Shown: positions 23,840 through 34,186 of the stretch, piece by piece | How the letters are laid out: every line of letters starts with the position of its first letter | Position numbering within the stretch: position 1 is the stretch's first letter | Assembly: GCA_036897485.1 (NCBI GenBank) | Contig: JAYMTF010000304.1 | Location: 1-40,552 of the forward strand | From: Pelargonium nanum | Lineage: Eukaryota > Streptophyta > Magnoliopsida > Geraniales > Geraniaceae | Direction of reading: 5' to 3' | Length of the DNA stretch: 40,552 nt | Translations under genes and position numbers: made by a program | The notes under the pieces: model-generated | The model's input: only the letters and a program-made list of their open reading frames with translations | The model's database searches: none | What the model was told of the DNA's origin: nothing

Positions 23840-24133
23840 TTTTTTTATAAGTGACGGAACAACAAGCCTACACAGACCAGTGTTTCTCACCTCCTAGTGG
23901 GGGCGTCACTCGAGTTAGTTGTTAGTTCTTCACTTAAACTCATAAATCCCACTACATACCGTCGGCAATGAGCCTTTTCTCACCCCCTAATGGGGGCGTC
24001 ACCCGAGTTAGTTGTTAGTTCTCCCCTTAAACCCATAAATCCTACCACATACTATCGGCAAGGGGGAGGCTCGAACCTGAGATCTCAAAGGAAATCCACA
24101 ACGCATCAATCGCTTGACCCAGCATGCCTTGGT
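23840..24133 (-). mobile_element. tRNA-derived SINE with target-site duplication
   Basis: Read on the minus strand, a tRNA-like head near 24130-24060 carries an A-box-like TGGGTCAAGCG and a perfect B-box-like GGTTCGAGCCT. The element ends in a short A-rich tail (TAAAAAAATAA) at about 23840-23850. Flanks are near-identical: GGACTCGCAAGATTA (23825-23839) and GGACCCGCAAGAATTA (24134-24149), a 15-16 bp target duplication. The body has an internal tandem duplication of 93 bp (copies starting at 23886 and 23979). These are the hallmarks of a retroposed Pol III element. Confidence 0.82.
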
Positions 24134-24440
24134 GGACCCGCAAGAATTAAAACACTTTAGTATAATGGGGGATGAAATGAGATATTCATTGTCATTTTTA
24201 TTCTTTATATTATGATATATAGTTTAAAATTTTACAATTTTATGCTCGAATATCCTATTTTGATGATGAAAAAATGATTTCATACAAATTTTTAGGATGA
24301 ATGATATTATGAGTATAAATTCTAGCGTTTTTTACTTTAGTTAATTAAATAATAACAATTTATATTGAAATAGTTCATGTTCTCACACTCTAATTCATCT
24401 GAACAAAATTACATAAAATTAATAATCATAAAATATTTAA

Positions 24441-24931
24441 GGAGAGTAATTATACAAACATTACGTGTAGTTTTGTTCACAAACAGATAACAATTAACTA
24501 TCTTAAATTTCAAAATCCAAAAAAAAAATTCTATAAAAATATTATTATACCCTTTATGTAATCTTAAAGTTTAAAATAATGGTATTTACATGAATTTGTG
24601 ATGAAAAATCAATAGTTTTTCGCAACCTATAATCTTTTGCATGTGATTCATATGTATGTTTTGTGATTCATAAGAGAGAAAAAGAAGATTATATCTTGTT
24701 AAAGATTATTGATTTTTCTTCTCAAATTCAAATAGATTTCATTATTTGAAAATTTAAGATGAAATGAAGGGTATAATAGTCTTTTTCAAGTATAAAACTT
24801 AGATTTTAAAATTTAAGGCAGTTAATTATCGTGGACACAAATTTAAAAAAACTACGTGTCGTGGATTTTTAAATTGAGTAGTTATCTATTTGTGGTCAAA
24901 TCTACCATAAAGTTTTGTGTAATTACCCACC
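24441..24931. mobile_element. Foldback/MITE element, family with TAATTAC termini, 491 bp
   Basis: The left end GGAGAGTAATTATACAAACA and the inverse of the right end, GGTGGGTAATTACACAAAAC, start long terminal inverted repeats of over 60 bp (both continue with a CACAAA.AGATAAC block). ATTTAA flanks both sides (24435-24440 and 24932-24937). The long inverted repeats suggest a Mutator-like foldback, but the class is not proven. A related copy sits in the sulfite oxidase gene. Confidence 0.72.
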
Positions 24932-25319
24932 ATTTAATCCATCCCCAACCATAATTCATTCAATTGAATGCAAGTAATATTTGAGAGATCTGAAAAAATA
25001 AGGATTAAATTGATTTTTGGTAAGGTTGGTCTTGTCCTTGTAGTGTGGCCTAATCTGCCAAAGAGAGCCAGCCAGAGAAAGTAAAAGCCAAACAAATTTG
25101 TATGTGGTGACCAAAACATATCACCTTTCTCGTTCTTGCCTAAGAAAAAAATCATTAATGGTGGTGACAAGGTGTGCTTCCATTGCATGTGTGCATGTAT
25201 TCATCAAAACTGATTTGACACACATCCGAAAACACCCAACCCATCACATTATTATTTCATTACCATTTAAATGATCATAGGAGACAGACAAATGCACGTT
25301 AACACAAGACGCGATTTAA

Positions 25320-25640
25320 GAGCATCCACATTGTAGGTCTTAAATGCATAGGAACAAACAAATGAACTTTACTTTTTAATGGGACTATCAATGTGAGAAA
25401 ACCTTTAATGATTACTTAGTTTTTTTTATTTTATTAGCTAATGGTATAATGCCATTTGACAAATGAAGACAAAAATTCTCACAATATAATATATATTACA
25501 GTATATGATAATTTGGGACTAAAATTGAGTCTCATCAATGTAAAAATTGATATTATTAAGGACATTTGCTGATGTGACAAGTCAAAAAATTAAATATTAC
25601 ATATAGGGACTCAATTTGAGTCCCAAAGATGCTGATGCTC
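25320..25640. mobile_element. Tourist-like MITE 1 of 3
   Basis: Begins GAGCATCCACATTG and ends with the inverse of GAGCATCAGCATCTTTGG. It is flanked by TAA at 25317-25319 and at 25641-25643, the 3-bp target duplication typical of PIF/Harbinger MITEs. 321 bp. Confidence 0.75.
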
Positions 25641-25643
25641 TAA

Positions 25644-25879
25644 GAGCATCAGCGACCGTCCCTATATGTCATATCATATGTTATTTATTTGCCACGTAAG
25701 TAAAAGGTTCTCTTAAAAAATTTCTCTACATTGATGGACTTTAATAATGGAAACTCAAGTGGGTTGAACCTCTGCATAGAACTTGACCATAAAGAGGTCA
25801 TCTTGCATTGATGATCTTTAAAAAAAGTGAAAACCTTGTACAGGTCTCAAGGCAGTGAGGATCTTCAATGCAGATGCCG
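25644..25879. mobile_element. Tourist-like MITE 2 of 3
   Basis: Begins GAGCATCAGCGACCGTCC and ends with the inverse of CGGCATCTGCATTGAAGATC. It shares its left TAA with element 1 and its right TAA (25880-25882) with element 3. 236 bp. Confidence 0.72.
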
Positions 25880-25882
25880 TAA

Positions 25883-26162
25883 GAGCATCAGCAATGGTGG
25901 GACTCAAATTGAGTCCCCATTTGTCATAATTATGTTTTTCTTGTCTGTCATGTCAACAATGGGTCTTCTAAGAAAAAACTCTGCATTGAAGGTCACTTGT
26001 AAATTATCTATTAGTTTGTTTGTCAAAATAAAAATAGAAAGAGGAACTGGACCTCTGTTGGGGACTAGACCCAAAATGGAATTTCATGCATTCAATGACT
26101 TTGCAAAATCTAAAGTCACTTTTATGGGTCTCATACATTTTGGGCCAGCATTACAGACACTC
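25883..26162. mobile_element. Tourist-like MITE 3 of 3
   Basis: Begins GAGCATCAGCAATGGTGGGA and ends with the inverse of GAGTGTCTGTAATGCTGGCC, followed by TAA at 26163-26165. 280 bp; internal sequence shares GGGACTCAAATTGAG with element 1. Confidence 0.75.
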
Positions 26163-26964
26163 TAAGTGCCCAAATCTTTCTAGAGAACAAATAAAATCTA
26201 AAACAAAGATTGCTACATTTATTAGTGAAACAGAAAATGAGCCCCGCTTTTTGGTCCCATCACTCTCACGTCGGTGAGATAATGTTACGCTCGACACTCA
26301 ATGCTATTCTCTCTCCTCCAATATTCATTGTCGTAGGTGCTGTCGCGCTGAGCAACGGACAGAAAAATACTAAGTAGATACTAAGCACTCAATCACGAGG
26401 TGCACACTAGTTAAGCATCAACTTATGGTATGAACTCACTCTATAGATAGATACGCGCATTTATGTATATGCCCATCAAGTGACATTCTGTCAAGAGTGG
26501 ACCTTGCCAATAATGCAGAATTTCTTATCAATTCAACAACCATGGCTTGGGCCATAGCTACACCTGTCCAATTAAATTCACCCAATTTCCTATCACTATC
26601 CAGACACGTAGTGTCTTCAAAATCATCAGCCAAGATACACAGAAGCTTCTGGTTGGTGACACTCCCTCCACAAGTTAATACCATGCATGCACTGTTTGTT
26701 GATAAGGATGACACAAATGCTCTCCCAGGCCAATATAAATGAGCTTCACCAACACAGTGTATTTTATTTTTGAAACAAAATAAAGATCATACTTTTCATA
26801 CATACAACACATAAAACAGAAGCTACTGCTCAATAAGCTTATTCTCGTGTGTTTAATCTGGATATTCTGAGAGGAAGATCAACTCGATCATGAAAACTAT
26901 GCACTCAAGCTTTCAGTATTATACCCTGCAGCCTCCAGAGGCTCCCGGTATGTTTTGTCAGGGT

Positions 26965-29900
26965 CTACATTTTTGAGTGACCAACTCGAACTTGAACCCT
27001 ATGCCATGAAGTGTTCAGTATCCCTCTTAAGTTCCAAACGTCTCCTACATTTTCAGGTTGGACATTTGCTGCTGAGTCAACCTGCATATTTGTGAAAGGT
27101 GTACACATAATTAATGTACCTTAAGTGGAAAATGGCATCAATAACCTACTTGATAAGAATGGCAAAATCAGTGAACTATAATTTATGAATCAAGCCACAG
27201 AACTTCACTGATTTGAGGTCAGTTTTAGTCCATGACTGGACTCTGGAAATGATCCCCTAGTTAGTTGACAATTGTCAACCCAAGGAAGCATCATATCTAA
27301 GATCACATAGGTTATGAGTTATATGGCCAAACTCCTGGCAAATATGTGTAAATTAGCACCAACATAAGCCACCAACAATTTTGTAAGACAAATTGTTATC
27401 AATTCACAAGTTCATTCTGTTTAAGAGGAATAGTTATAGGTCAAATAGTGGAAAAGACGAGGAAAACAAAACCATGGCACATGATGATTTAGGGTTGAGA
27501 TTCTCAAACTCAAGAACTAGTTAACGTAATTCATTCCTGAGAAATTAACGGATCAGTAAAATGATTCCAACAGTCTACGATTGAAGCAATTATATTCTTA
27601 CCCAACACATCACAGACCTTTTTAAATATACAAGTCCATGCAGTATTAGCTACTTTGCATGTAATGCATACGATATAAAAATGATCATCAGAATCAAATA
27701 CCAACTCACGAACTTGGAATTCCAAGTGAAAAATGATTATAACTGATAATTTATGCATCAAATGAATAGTAAACATACTGCTTTTGCAACTATCTCCGTG
27801 CTGTGCGGGATATTTGCTGTAACCTCAAAAAGCACCCATGCCCATTTGTCACTGTTTACATCATCAGAAATGTATGGAACGCCAGTCTTTTGATATCTAG
27901 ACGCCTCAACCCAGGTTTTTCCACCATCAATCGATACATCGACCCTCTCGATTCCACGGCCGCCTCCTGCTACTGCATATCCACTAACTGTTACCTGCAC
28001 AATACACGATAAGAGAGGATCTCAGAGAAGAAAGAACAATGAATCAAGTGATCAGAGTAATAAACTTGATGTCATAGTTATTCATTATGTTTAAATATCA
28101 CCCAAGTTTAGTTGCACCATATTCAAATTTAACACACCGCAATGGACAAAATAACCTGAAATGTACCCAAACCAGAAAAAGGAACAATTTTGATTTGTAA
28201 CAATTTTTCAAACAGGGCAAACTGTTTAGAAAGTGAGATAAGACAAGTTCAGTGAGTATGCTGAAGGGACTAAGTCTACCTACAACAATTACAAGCTACA
28301 AGAAAATTTAAAGAAGCGAGAAACATAGAAAGAAGCTTCATTTGCTGCTATAGAACTTATAAAATACAAATTTCAATAGAGGAGGAAGGAAAAGGCTTTA
28401 CAAACCTTTCCAGGCTTTATCGCACTCACATCCTCTAGGGAACATATCACACACTGTCAAAGACAATTCAGGAAGTATTAGTCAAGTAATAGTTGCATAA
28501 AAAAAAAGGACTTCTTGCATGTATATATATTTATATAAACACAACACATCAAAAGATACTAGGGAACATAATGTGATTGAATGGATTTCCTTCATTGCTG
28601 AGAATTGGTTGTGTATCATGGTTATTACAAATCCACTAGAAAGAGCATATGCCACAGCTCAATATGTTATTTCAGCATTAAGAGAATACTCCTGTTAAAA
28701 ACAGACATTAATGTAATTAGAATCAACAGGTCTGCCAAAACGAAAAATTGATACCTGAACTGGGAAATCCATTTGTGGCCTCCTAGTAGACCAATCAATG
28801 TTATCCCAATTCACAGAAGGAGGAAACATTTTGTAGTCCTTTTGCATAAAGAAACCCTGCAATATATAGACGTTTACACTTTACACGAAAGCCATATGAT
28901 AAAAGGGAATGGAAAATATATTGATTATTAACAATGGTTTCGAATATCCTAACCTGGCACTCTTCTGCAATTATGTTGATGGAATCCAACCATTTAACAG
29001 AACGGGCACCTATAACACCCGGGACAACAATGCGCAGTGGATAACCATGATCTCTGTTAATAGTCTTTAGCATGGTAGCAAGACCATAAACTCATGTTAG
29101 GAAGAAAAAAAATAACTTTTTATCCTTAAGAATTACAATACCAAAGACAAAATGTGGCTGAAAGAAATGTGAATCAATGGACATTATGTCAATAAACAAG
29201 GAATGTGATTTGCTAAGCTAGCTGAGAAGACAGACAGAGTGACATGCAACAGACACACTGAACAAAATAAGGAAACGATAATAGCATTGACTTCCATGAA
29301 GACAAAGTACACTAACCTCCCCGTTCATCTCATAAGCAAGTAAAACATCAGCTTCAGGATTCGTGGCCTGATTCAGTGGAATTGATGCCTTGTAAGGACC
29401 TCCATTCTCCTCCTATAATTTTTTTCAAGTTAAAATGAAGACAAGTTCATCCATATCAATAATAACAAAAACACAAGATCGAGAATCGTGTCCAGAACAT
29501 GAAGGTAACTACCTTACACCTGTCAACACTAACAAACTCAACATGTTTTCCACCTGACTTGGTGGCACCTGTCAACTTAGGTATTCCAACAAGTTCGAGG
29601 ACATCAGCCAGTTTGGCACCACCCCAAACAGCTGAAATAAAAGTGCTAAAATAAATTATGAGCTGAAAATATGAAATCTTCACAGCACAAATAGACATGA
29701 TATATAATTACACATTTTGAGGAAATATGATGTCCCTTGTCCATTTGGGCACAAAGAAGCATTAATCCTAGCATTTATAGTATGATAATCATGACCCTTA
29801 CTCAGAAACAAAAGTGCAGCAATGCAGTTTTACGTTTTGGTTAGGAATTGTCATAAAAGCTCAATAAGTAGAGCTAAAGTCGTATACTACGAATCTATAA

Positions 29901-31315
29901 TCAATCGGTAGAGGGTCCTGAATTAAAATATAGGGGATTAAAGAAAAATCAGAGGCTTTCAAAATCTATTAGCAGGCAGAAACAGTCCATCTTTGAAACA
30001 TTTAAAATATGCACAAGGTTTCCAACATATGCAAGATCGCGTTCACTTTAGACAACATAGATGGTGAATAATAGGTAAAACAAACCATTCCCTATAGCAG
30101 AAACATCCCAGCCAACTCCTTTCACTGTTTTGGTTTTGCTCATAGCTGTTCTTCTGTTACCTGCACACTACATTCAACAAAACCAAAACATATTATGATG
30201 TCATCCTGCAAGGCCAAGGAAACCACTGATGAAGCTGTTACAAGCTACAACTTAAAGCAAGTGAAGTGAACCACCAATTGGATATAAAGCAAATAGAAAG
30301 GAAGAACATACCTGTAAAGTGGCTGCAACATTATATTTCGGAAGCGACCTGTTGTTGGATCACAATGAACATCGCCCCTTGAAATCAACTCAGTCAAGCA
30401 AAATAATTAAAGCATAAAATTCAACTTTTTTTTAAAGGGGTAATTACTCAAACCTACCCTATGGTTTTGTCCAAAAACAAATAACTACCTAATTTAAAAA
30501 TACAAGACACATGGCTCCCCTAAAGTATTTGTATCTTAAACTTTAAAATTCAAATTTTGTTCTCTAAAAAGACTTTTATACGCATAATTTAATATTAAAT
30601 TTTCAAATAATAGATTTTATTTTAATTTGTGAAGAAAAATCAATACTTTTGTCTGTTTGCGGACAAAACAGCAGGGAAGGTTTGTGTAATTACCCCTTTT
30701 TTGAGTTATTAGGAAGCTGGTCTCACACGAATGTGGTTCTACACACCTGATATCTTTCAGAAACAGTTTGGTGGGATTGTCAATCAAACCAGTAAGTGAA
30801 ACACAATATCTGTTTCAGTAAACAGGTTCCAGAATCAGTAACTTTTTACTTCAAAATCCTCTATTGTATGGTCTAATTACACAAATATGAAGAGATTGAA
30901 ATAGAAAATGGTAATTATGATCATTATTAATAACCTGTCAATGTCATCAACAATTGGAATAGGGCCATGGTTCCTTTTGTAGAACAAGTCCACTGGAGTC
31001 ACATAAGATGAAATCAAAGCCGAACGAGGCGGCTCTGCATTGAATGGTTGCTGAAGCAACAGAAATAACAGTGAAAAGACCAATACCCATTAAATTACAG
31101 AACATATATAGCGAAACCCAGAATCGCAAATTTACAATAAACCAAAGCAAGAACTAAACTGAGTCCAAATCGATGAGTTTCAAGATCATATCAAGGGAAA
31201 TAAACAGACAGGAGCAAAAGAAATATGAAATTTGGTTAACCTTGGAGTTGATTTGGAGACATGGATGTCGAGGTGGTTCTTTGGAGTAATCGGATGGTGC
31301 TACGAGTCCTGGCAT
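26965..31315 (-). CDS. SOX: Sulfite oxidase (peroxisomal, molybdenum cofactor)
   Basis: Twelve exons join cleanly: 31315-31241, 31050-30935, 30809-30747, 30348-30312, 30167-30086, 29631-29513, 29412-29317, 29064-28954, 28856-28755, 28453-28406, 27994-27779 and 27081-26965; 1182 nt, 393 residues, equal in length to Arabidopsis SOX. The Mo-ligating Cys is residue 98, at the exon 4/5 junction (LQ|CAGNRR). Other landmarks are YKRNHGPIPIVD, VWGGAKLADVLELVGIPKL, RDHGYPLRIVVPGVIGARSV and, in the dimerisation domain, GGGRGIERVDVSIDGG and NLRG..NTSWHRV. There is no haem b5 domain, as in plants. The C-terminus SKM is a plausible noncanonical PTS1. The enzyme oxidises sulfite to sulfate with oxygen, giving peroxide, and protects against excess sulfite. 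Start and all splice sites follow GT-AG. Confidence 0.97.
30437..30696. mobile_element. Foldback MITE inside sulfite oxidase intron 3
   Basis: GGGGTAATTACTCAAACCTA at the left and the inverse of the right end, GGGGTAATTACACAAACCTT, are nearly perfect inverted repeats that extend into TTTTGTCC. The 260-bp element belongs to the same family as 24441-24931 and lies wholly between exons 3 and 4. Confidence 0.85.
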
Positions 31316-31984
31316 TTTCTGTGCTCCTCGCTTGACCCTTAAACTCCAACAGATCAGATAGTCTGTGTCTGTGCTTTGATGAATATGATATTGGGTACAA
31401 ACATATACAGCACCGAACCGTGGGGAGGTGGAGCTGAAAGTGAAAGCCGAAACGGACTGTGACCAAGTCTCGCTCACAGCTCTATCATGCGACGTCGTCT
31501 GTACCTGTCTGGATTTGATTGGTCCAAATCCAAAGGTTTTTGGTGGGTGGATTTTGTCCTTTTTCTTCCAATTGGGTCTCTGGTTTTGCTATGAACCATA
31601 ATGTTATCATAAGATTCTTGTTTGTCTCATAACAACTAAAGATCAAATTTGGAGTTTTTACTGTAGATTTTCATGCTCCAGCTGATAATTGTATGAAGTT
31701 GATAAACCTCGTACTAATTGGATTGTCCATTCCTTAAAGTAAGTGTATTTCAAAGTCAACTAGTAAACTGTAAAAGAGTGGCCTTTTCCGGTGGAACATG
31801 CTCATGAGGCTCAATACAATTGTTGTTCGGTTTCTGAATAAGAATGGGATTAGGATTTACCCTCTTTATAAGTTGTGTCAGAGACATATTACATATTTGT
31901 ATTGAGGGTTTTGGATTCAAGCCTCTTGCTTTGCTTCAATTGACTTCTTTTTATTCAATCTCAATTTCATAATTTAGTGAAAAG
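31316..31984. promoter_or_regulatory. Shared divergent promoter, sulfite oxidase / DUF642
   Basis: The start codons of the two genes face away from each other with 669 bp between them, so leaders and promoters of both must fit here. No unambiguous TATA box was fixed for either gene. Confidence 0.45.
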
Positions 31985-33465
31985 ATGCAGACACCAATAT
32001 ATTTTCTCCTACTTCTTTTCTTGGGATCATCATGCGCAGGTAAAAACATACCACCCATGATTCAAGTTTCAATCTTTATTAGGATTTTTTTGTTTCCTAG
32101 CACCCATGTTTAAGTTTCAATCTTCATTAAGAAATTTTTGTTTCCTAACACCCATGTTTCAAGTTTCAATCTTTATTAGGAATTTTTTGTTTCCTAGCAC
32201 CCATGTTTCAAGTTTCAATCTTTATTAGGAATTTTTGGTTTCCACTGCTAAACATGATTTTTTTTCTCAGATTTTTTGCAGAATCCTGATTTTGAAACCC
32301 CACCATTGAACTTGCCGGAAAATTCCAGCCCATTTGTATTGTTGAACAGAAACAATACCATCCCTGGATGGACATTTGAAGGAACAGTCCAGTATGTGAC
32401 CTCAGGGGCTGGACATGGCTTGCAACTGGGTCAAGATGCCGAAATCACCCAAACTTTTGCTTCTGAATCTGATTACTTGAAGTATCTGCTTACCTTCAAT
32501 CTCGCTCCGGGCGGTCCCAATTGCTCCACCCATGCTTATCTAATAGTTTCAGCACCCAACAGCCAAGGCCTCTTCTCTTATAAACAGCATTATGGGAAGG
32601 ACACATGGGAAAGCTATGGACACTACTTGGGTGTTTGGGGTGGTTCTGAGCCTATTTACCTTGTGATCATGAGCCAAGCTTCAGAATCCGATGCCAATTC
32701 CTCGTGTTGGCCTGTGATTGACACGCTCCTTATCAAGACCATGAATGACACAATTGCTCCACAAGACAATGGTATGTAAATTTCTGTCCATTCCAAACAA
32801 CTGACTTTATAAATTTACAATGCAGTATTTTCTTGTTCACTAAAGTCTTGTAATTGTGACATACAGATAATCTGATCCTGAATGGAGGATTTGAATTCGG
32901 CCCGGATTTTGTGAGCAACTCCAGTGGTGGAGTTCTGCTTAATGAAGCTCCAACTCCTGTTCTATCTGCATTACCAGAATGGTCCGTGATGGGAACTGTC
33001 AAATACATAGACTCGGATCATTACTTTGTCCCGGGAGGCAATGCCGCCATTGAACTTGTCTCTGGAGATTCGAGTGGAGTACAAGCAGCAGCGTCCCTCA
33101 AAGAAGGTTCTTCTTACAACTTGGAGTTCACAGTGGGTGATGCTAATGATTCATGTGTTGGAGAATTTGTGGTAGGGGCTCAAGTTGGAGCTGTAGGATC
33201 ATCAGACTATGCAGTCAAGAATGTGACATTGTTGAGCAACGGGACAGGGTCAAGCCAGAGATTTTCTTTGGCATTCCGGACAAATTCGTCTCTAATTTCT
33301 ACAATTACATTCATGAGTTATAACAAAAGCCAGACCAAAGATGGTGTTTTGTGCGGTCCTGTTCTGGATGATGTGGTGTTGCGTGCGACTTCCGGTGGGC
33401 GCAAACTAGAAATGCAGTGGAAGATGTTGCTGGTTTTCCTGTTTTTAGGATTAGCATTTTTTTGA
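31985..33465 (+). CDS. DUF642 cell-wall protein (BIIDXI/DGR-like), possibly GPI-anchored
   Basis: Exons 31985-32039, 32271-32771 and 32867-33465 give 384 residues. Residues 1-18 are a signal peptide (MQTPIYFLLLLFLGSSCA). Two galactose-binding-like DUF642 modules follow, each opening with a similar motif: FLQNPDFETPP (from about residue 20) and NLILNGGFEFGP (from about residue 187). The second ends CGPVLDDVVL, a family hallmark. The last about 15 residues (MLLVFLFLGLAFF) are hydrophobic after a basic/polar spacer, suggesting GPI attachment or a membrane tail, as in the At1g29980/At2g34510 group. DUF642 proteins sit in the wall and affect pectin methylesterase activity. The first exon is tiny; its intron (32040-32270) is largely a 49-bp tandem repeat. 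Confidence 0.88.
32052..32246 (+). repeat. Four tandem 49-bp repeats in DUF642 intron 1
   Basis: Copies start at 32052, 32101, 32149 and 32198, each beginning CACCCATG and continuing AAGTTTCAATCTT.ATTA and TTTGTTTCCTA. Copies 3 and 4 are nearly identical, so duplication is recent and proceeded stepwise. Confidence 0.9.
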
Positions 33466-33550
33466 ATTGAGTGATAGTATCAGATATGTAGAGTAGCTTT
33501 AGTCAGTTGAGTGTCATTAGTTTGCTATTTTTGTTGCTTGATTTGGACTG

Positions 33551-33556
33551 AATAAA
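33551..33556 (+). terminator. Poly(A) signal AATAAA of the DUF642 gene
   Basis: AATAAA lies 86 bp after the stop codon, a normal position for a plant polyadenylation element. Confidence 0.5.
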
Positions 33557-33747
33557 TTTAAGTTTGCTCAGTTGATTCTTATACAAGTTACCCAATATTT
33601 GATCTATAACATAATCTTCACTGAGTAAAAACAAAAAAGAAGAATTTCACAGATTCATATGCTATGTTTGTAGTTCTTTTCTACAATGACTCCTAAGGTT
33701 TTGGCCCCTCCAAGGCTTTTGTAGAAGATACAAAAATCTTGCAAATA

Positions 33748-34122
33748 TTAGGGTCTAATTGGAGTGATTTTGACTCCCAATTTAATCAAGGTAACCTTTT
33801 GTTCCCATGTCAAAGGCGTTGAAGCTCGGATGCCTGGTGCCAAACGTGCTGGGATGGACAGAGATTCATTATCCGTAGTAGGCGTTGATGGTGCTGGAGC
33901 GGGAGATGGAGAGGTTTTGATTTTGACGACTGATGGAGTTGGAACTCGAAAGCCTTCACGTGTCGGAGAACCCGGATTTGGATTTTCATTCGCTGGAACG
34001 TAACCGGATTGAAGCTTGAAGGACATTGCAGGATGAACTAATGCTCTGTTGGTAATGAAATTGAGAAGCAACATAAAGAAATGGAAAGCAAACGATGATG
34101 AGAAATGGGAAATAGATGCCAT
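33748..34122 (-). CDS. Small secreted proline-rich protein, family not recognised
   Basis: A 124-residue intronless frame with a TATA box at 34178-34186, about 56 bp upstream of the ATG. Residues 1 to about 28 form a clear signal peptide (hydrophobic FHFFMLLLNFI core). The mature part is hydrophilic, without Cys: first VPANENPNPGSPTREGF, then SPSPAPAPSTPTTDNE, then a basic, aliphatic tail ending LGVKITPIRP. Pro/Ser/Ala tracts suggest hydroxyproline O-glycosylation. It has the layout of a peptide-hormone or wall-associated precursor, but I see no canonical CLE, CEP, PIP or IDA signature. Expression is not proven. Confidence 0.6.
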   Translation of the reverse strand: MASISHFSSSFAFHFFMLLLNFITNRALVHPAMSFKLQSGYVPANENPNPGSPTREGFRVPTPSVVKIKTSPSPAPAPSTPTTDNESLSIPARLAPGIRASTPLTWEQKVTLIKLGVKITPIRP

Positions 34123-34177
34123 GCTATTGCTTGCGGATACAGCTAATTGTTTCTCATATGCGGAGAATGGACAAGCG

Positions 34178-34186
34178 TATATATAT
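34178..34186 (-). promoter_or_regulatory. TATA box of the small secreted protein gene
   Basis: ATATATATA on the minus strand about 56 bp upstream of the start codon at 34122; its position supports the reading frame as a transcribed gene. Confidence 0.5.

Larger units (their letters stand above)
20108..26964. other. Gene-free 6.9-kb intergenic block rich in small transposons
   Basis: Between the CYP94 promoter and the sulfite oxidase 3' end no convincing gene was found. The elements listed separately (Stowaway, dispersed repeat, SINE, foldback, three Tourist-like MITEs) account for about 2 kb. The remaining DNA, notably 20740-23820, is AT-rich with no coding or repeat structure that I could define. 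An open stretch at 26436-26742 is mentioned in the findings. Confidence 0.6.

Noticed and set aside
24050-24135. tRNA gene suggested by GGTTCGAGCCT on the minus strand
   Set aside because: No cloverleaf with acceptor and anticodon stems can be folded; the tail and target duplication show a SINE.
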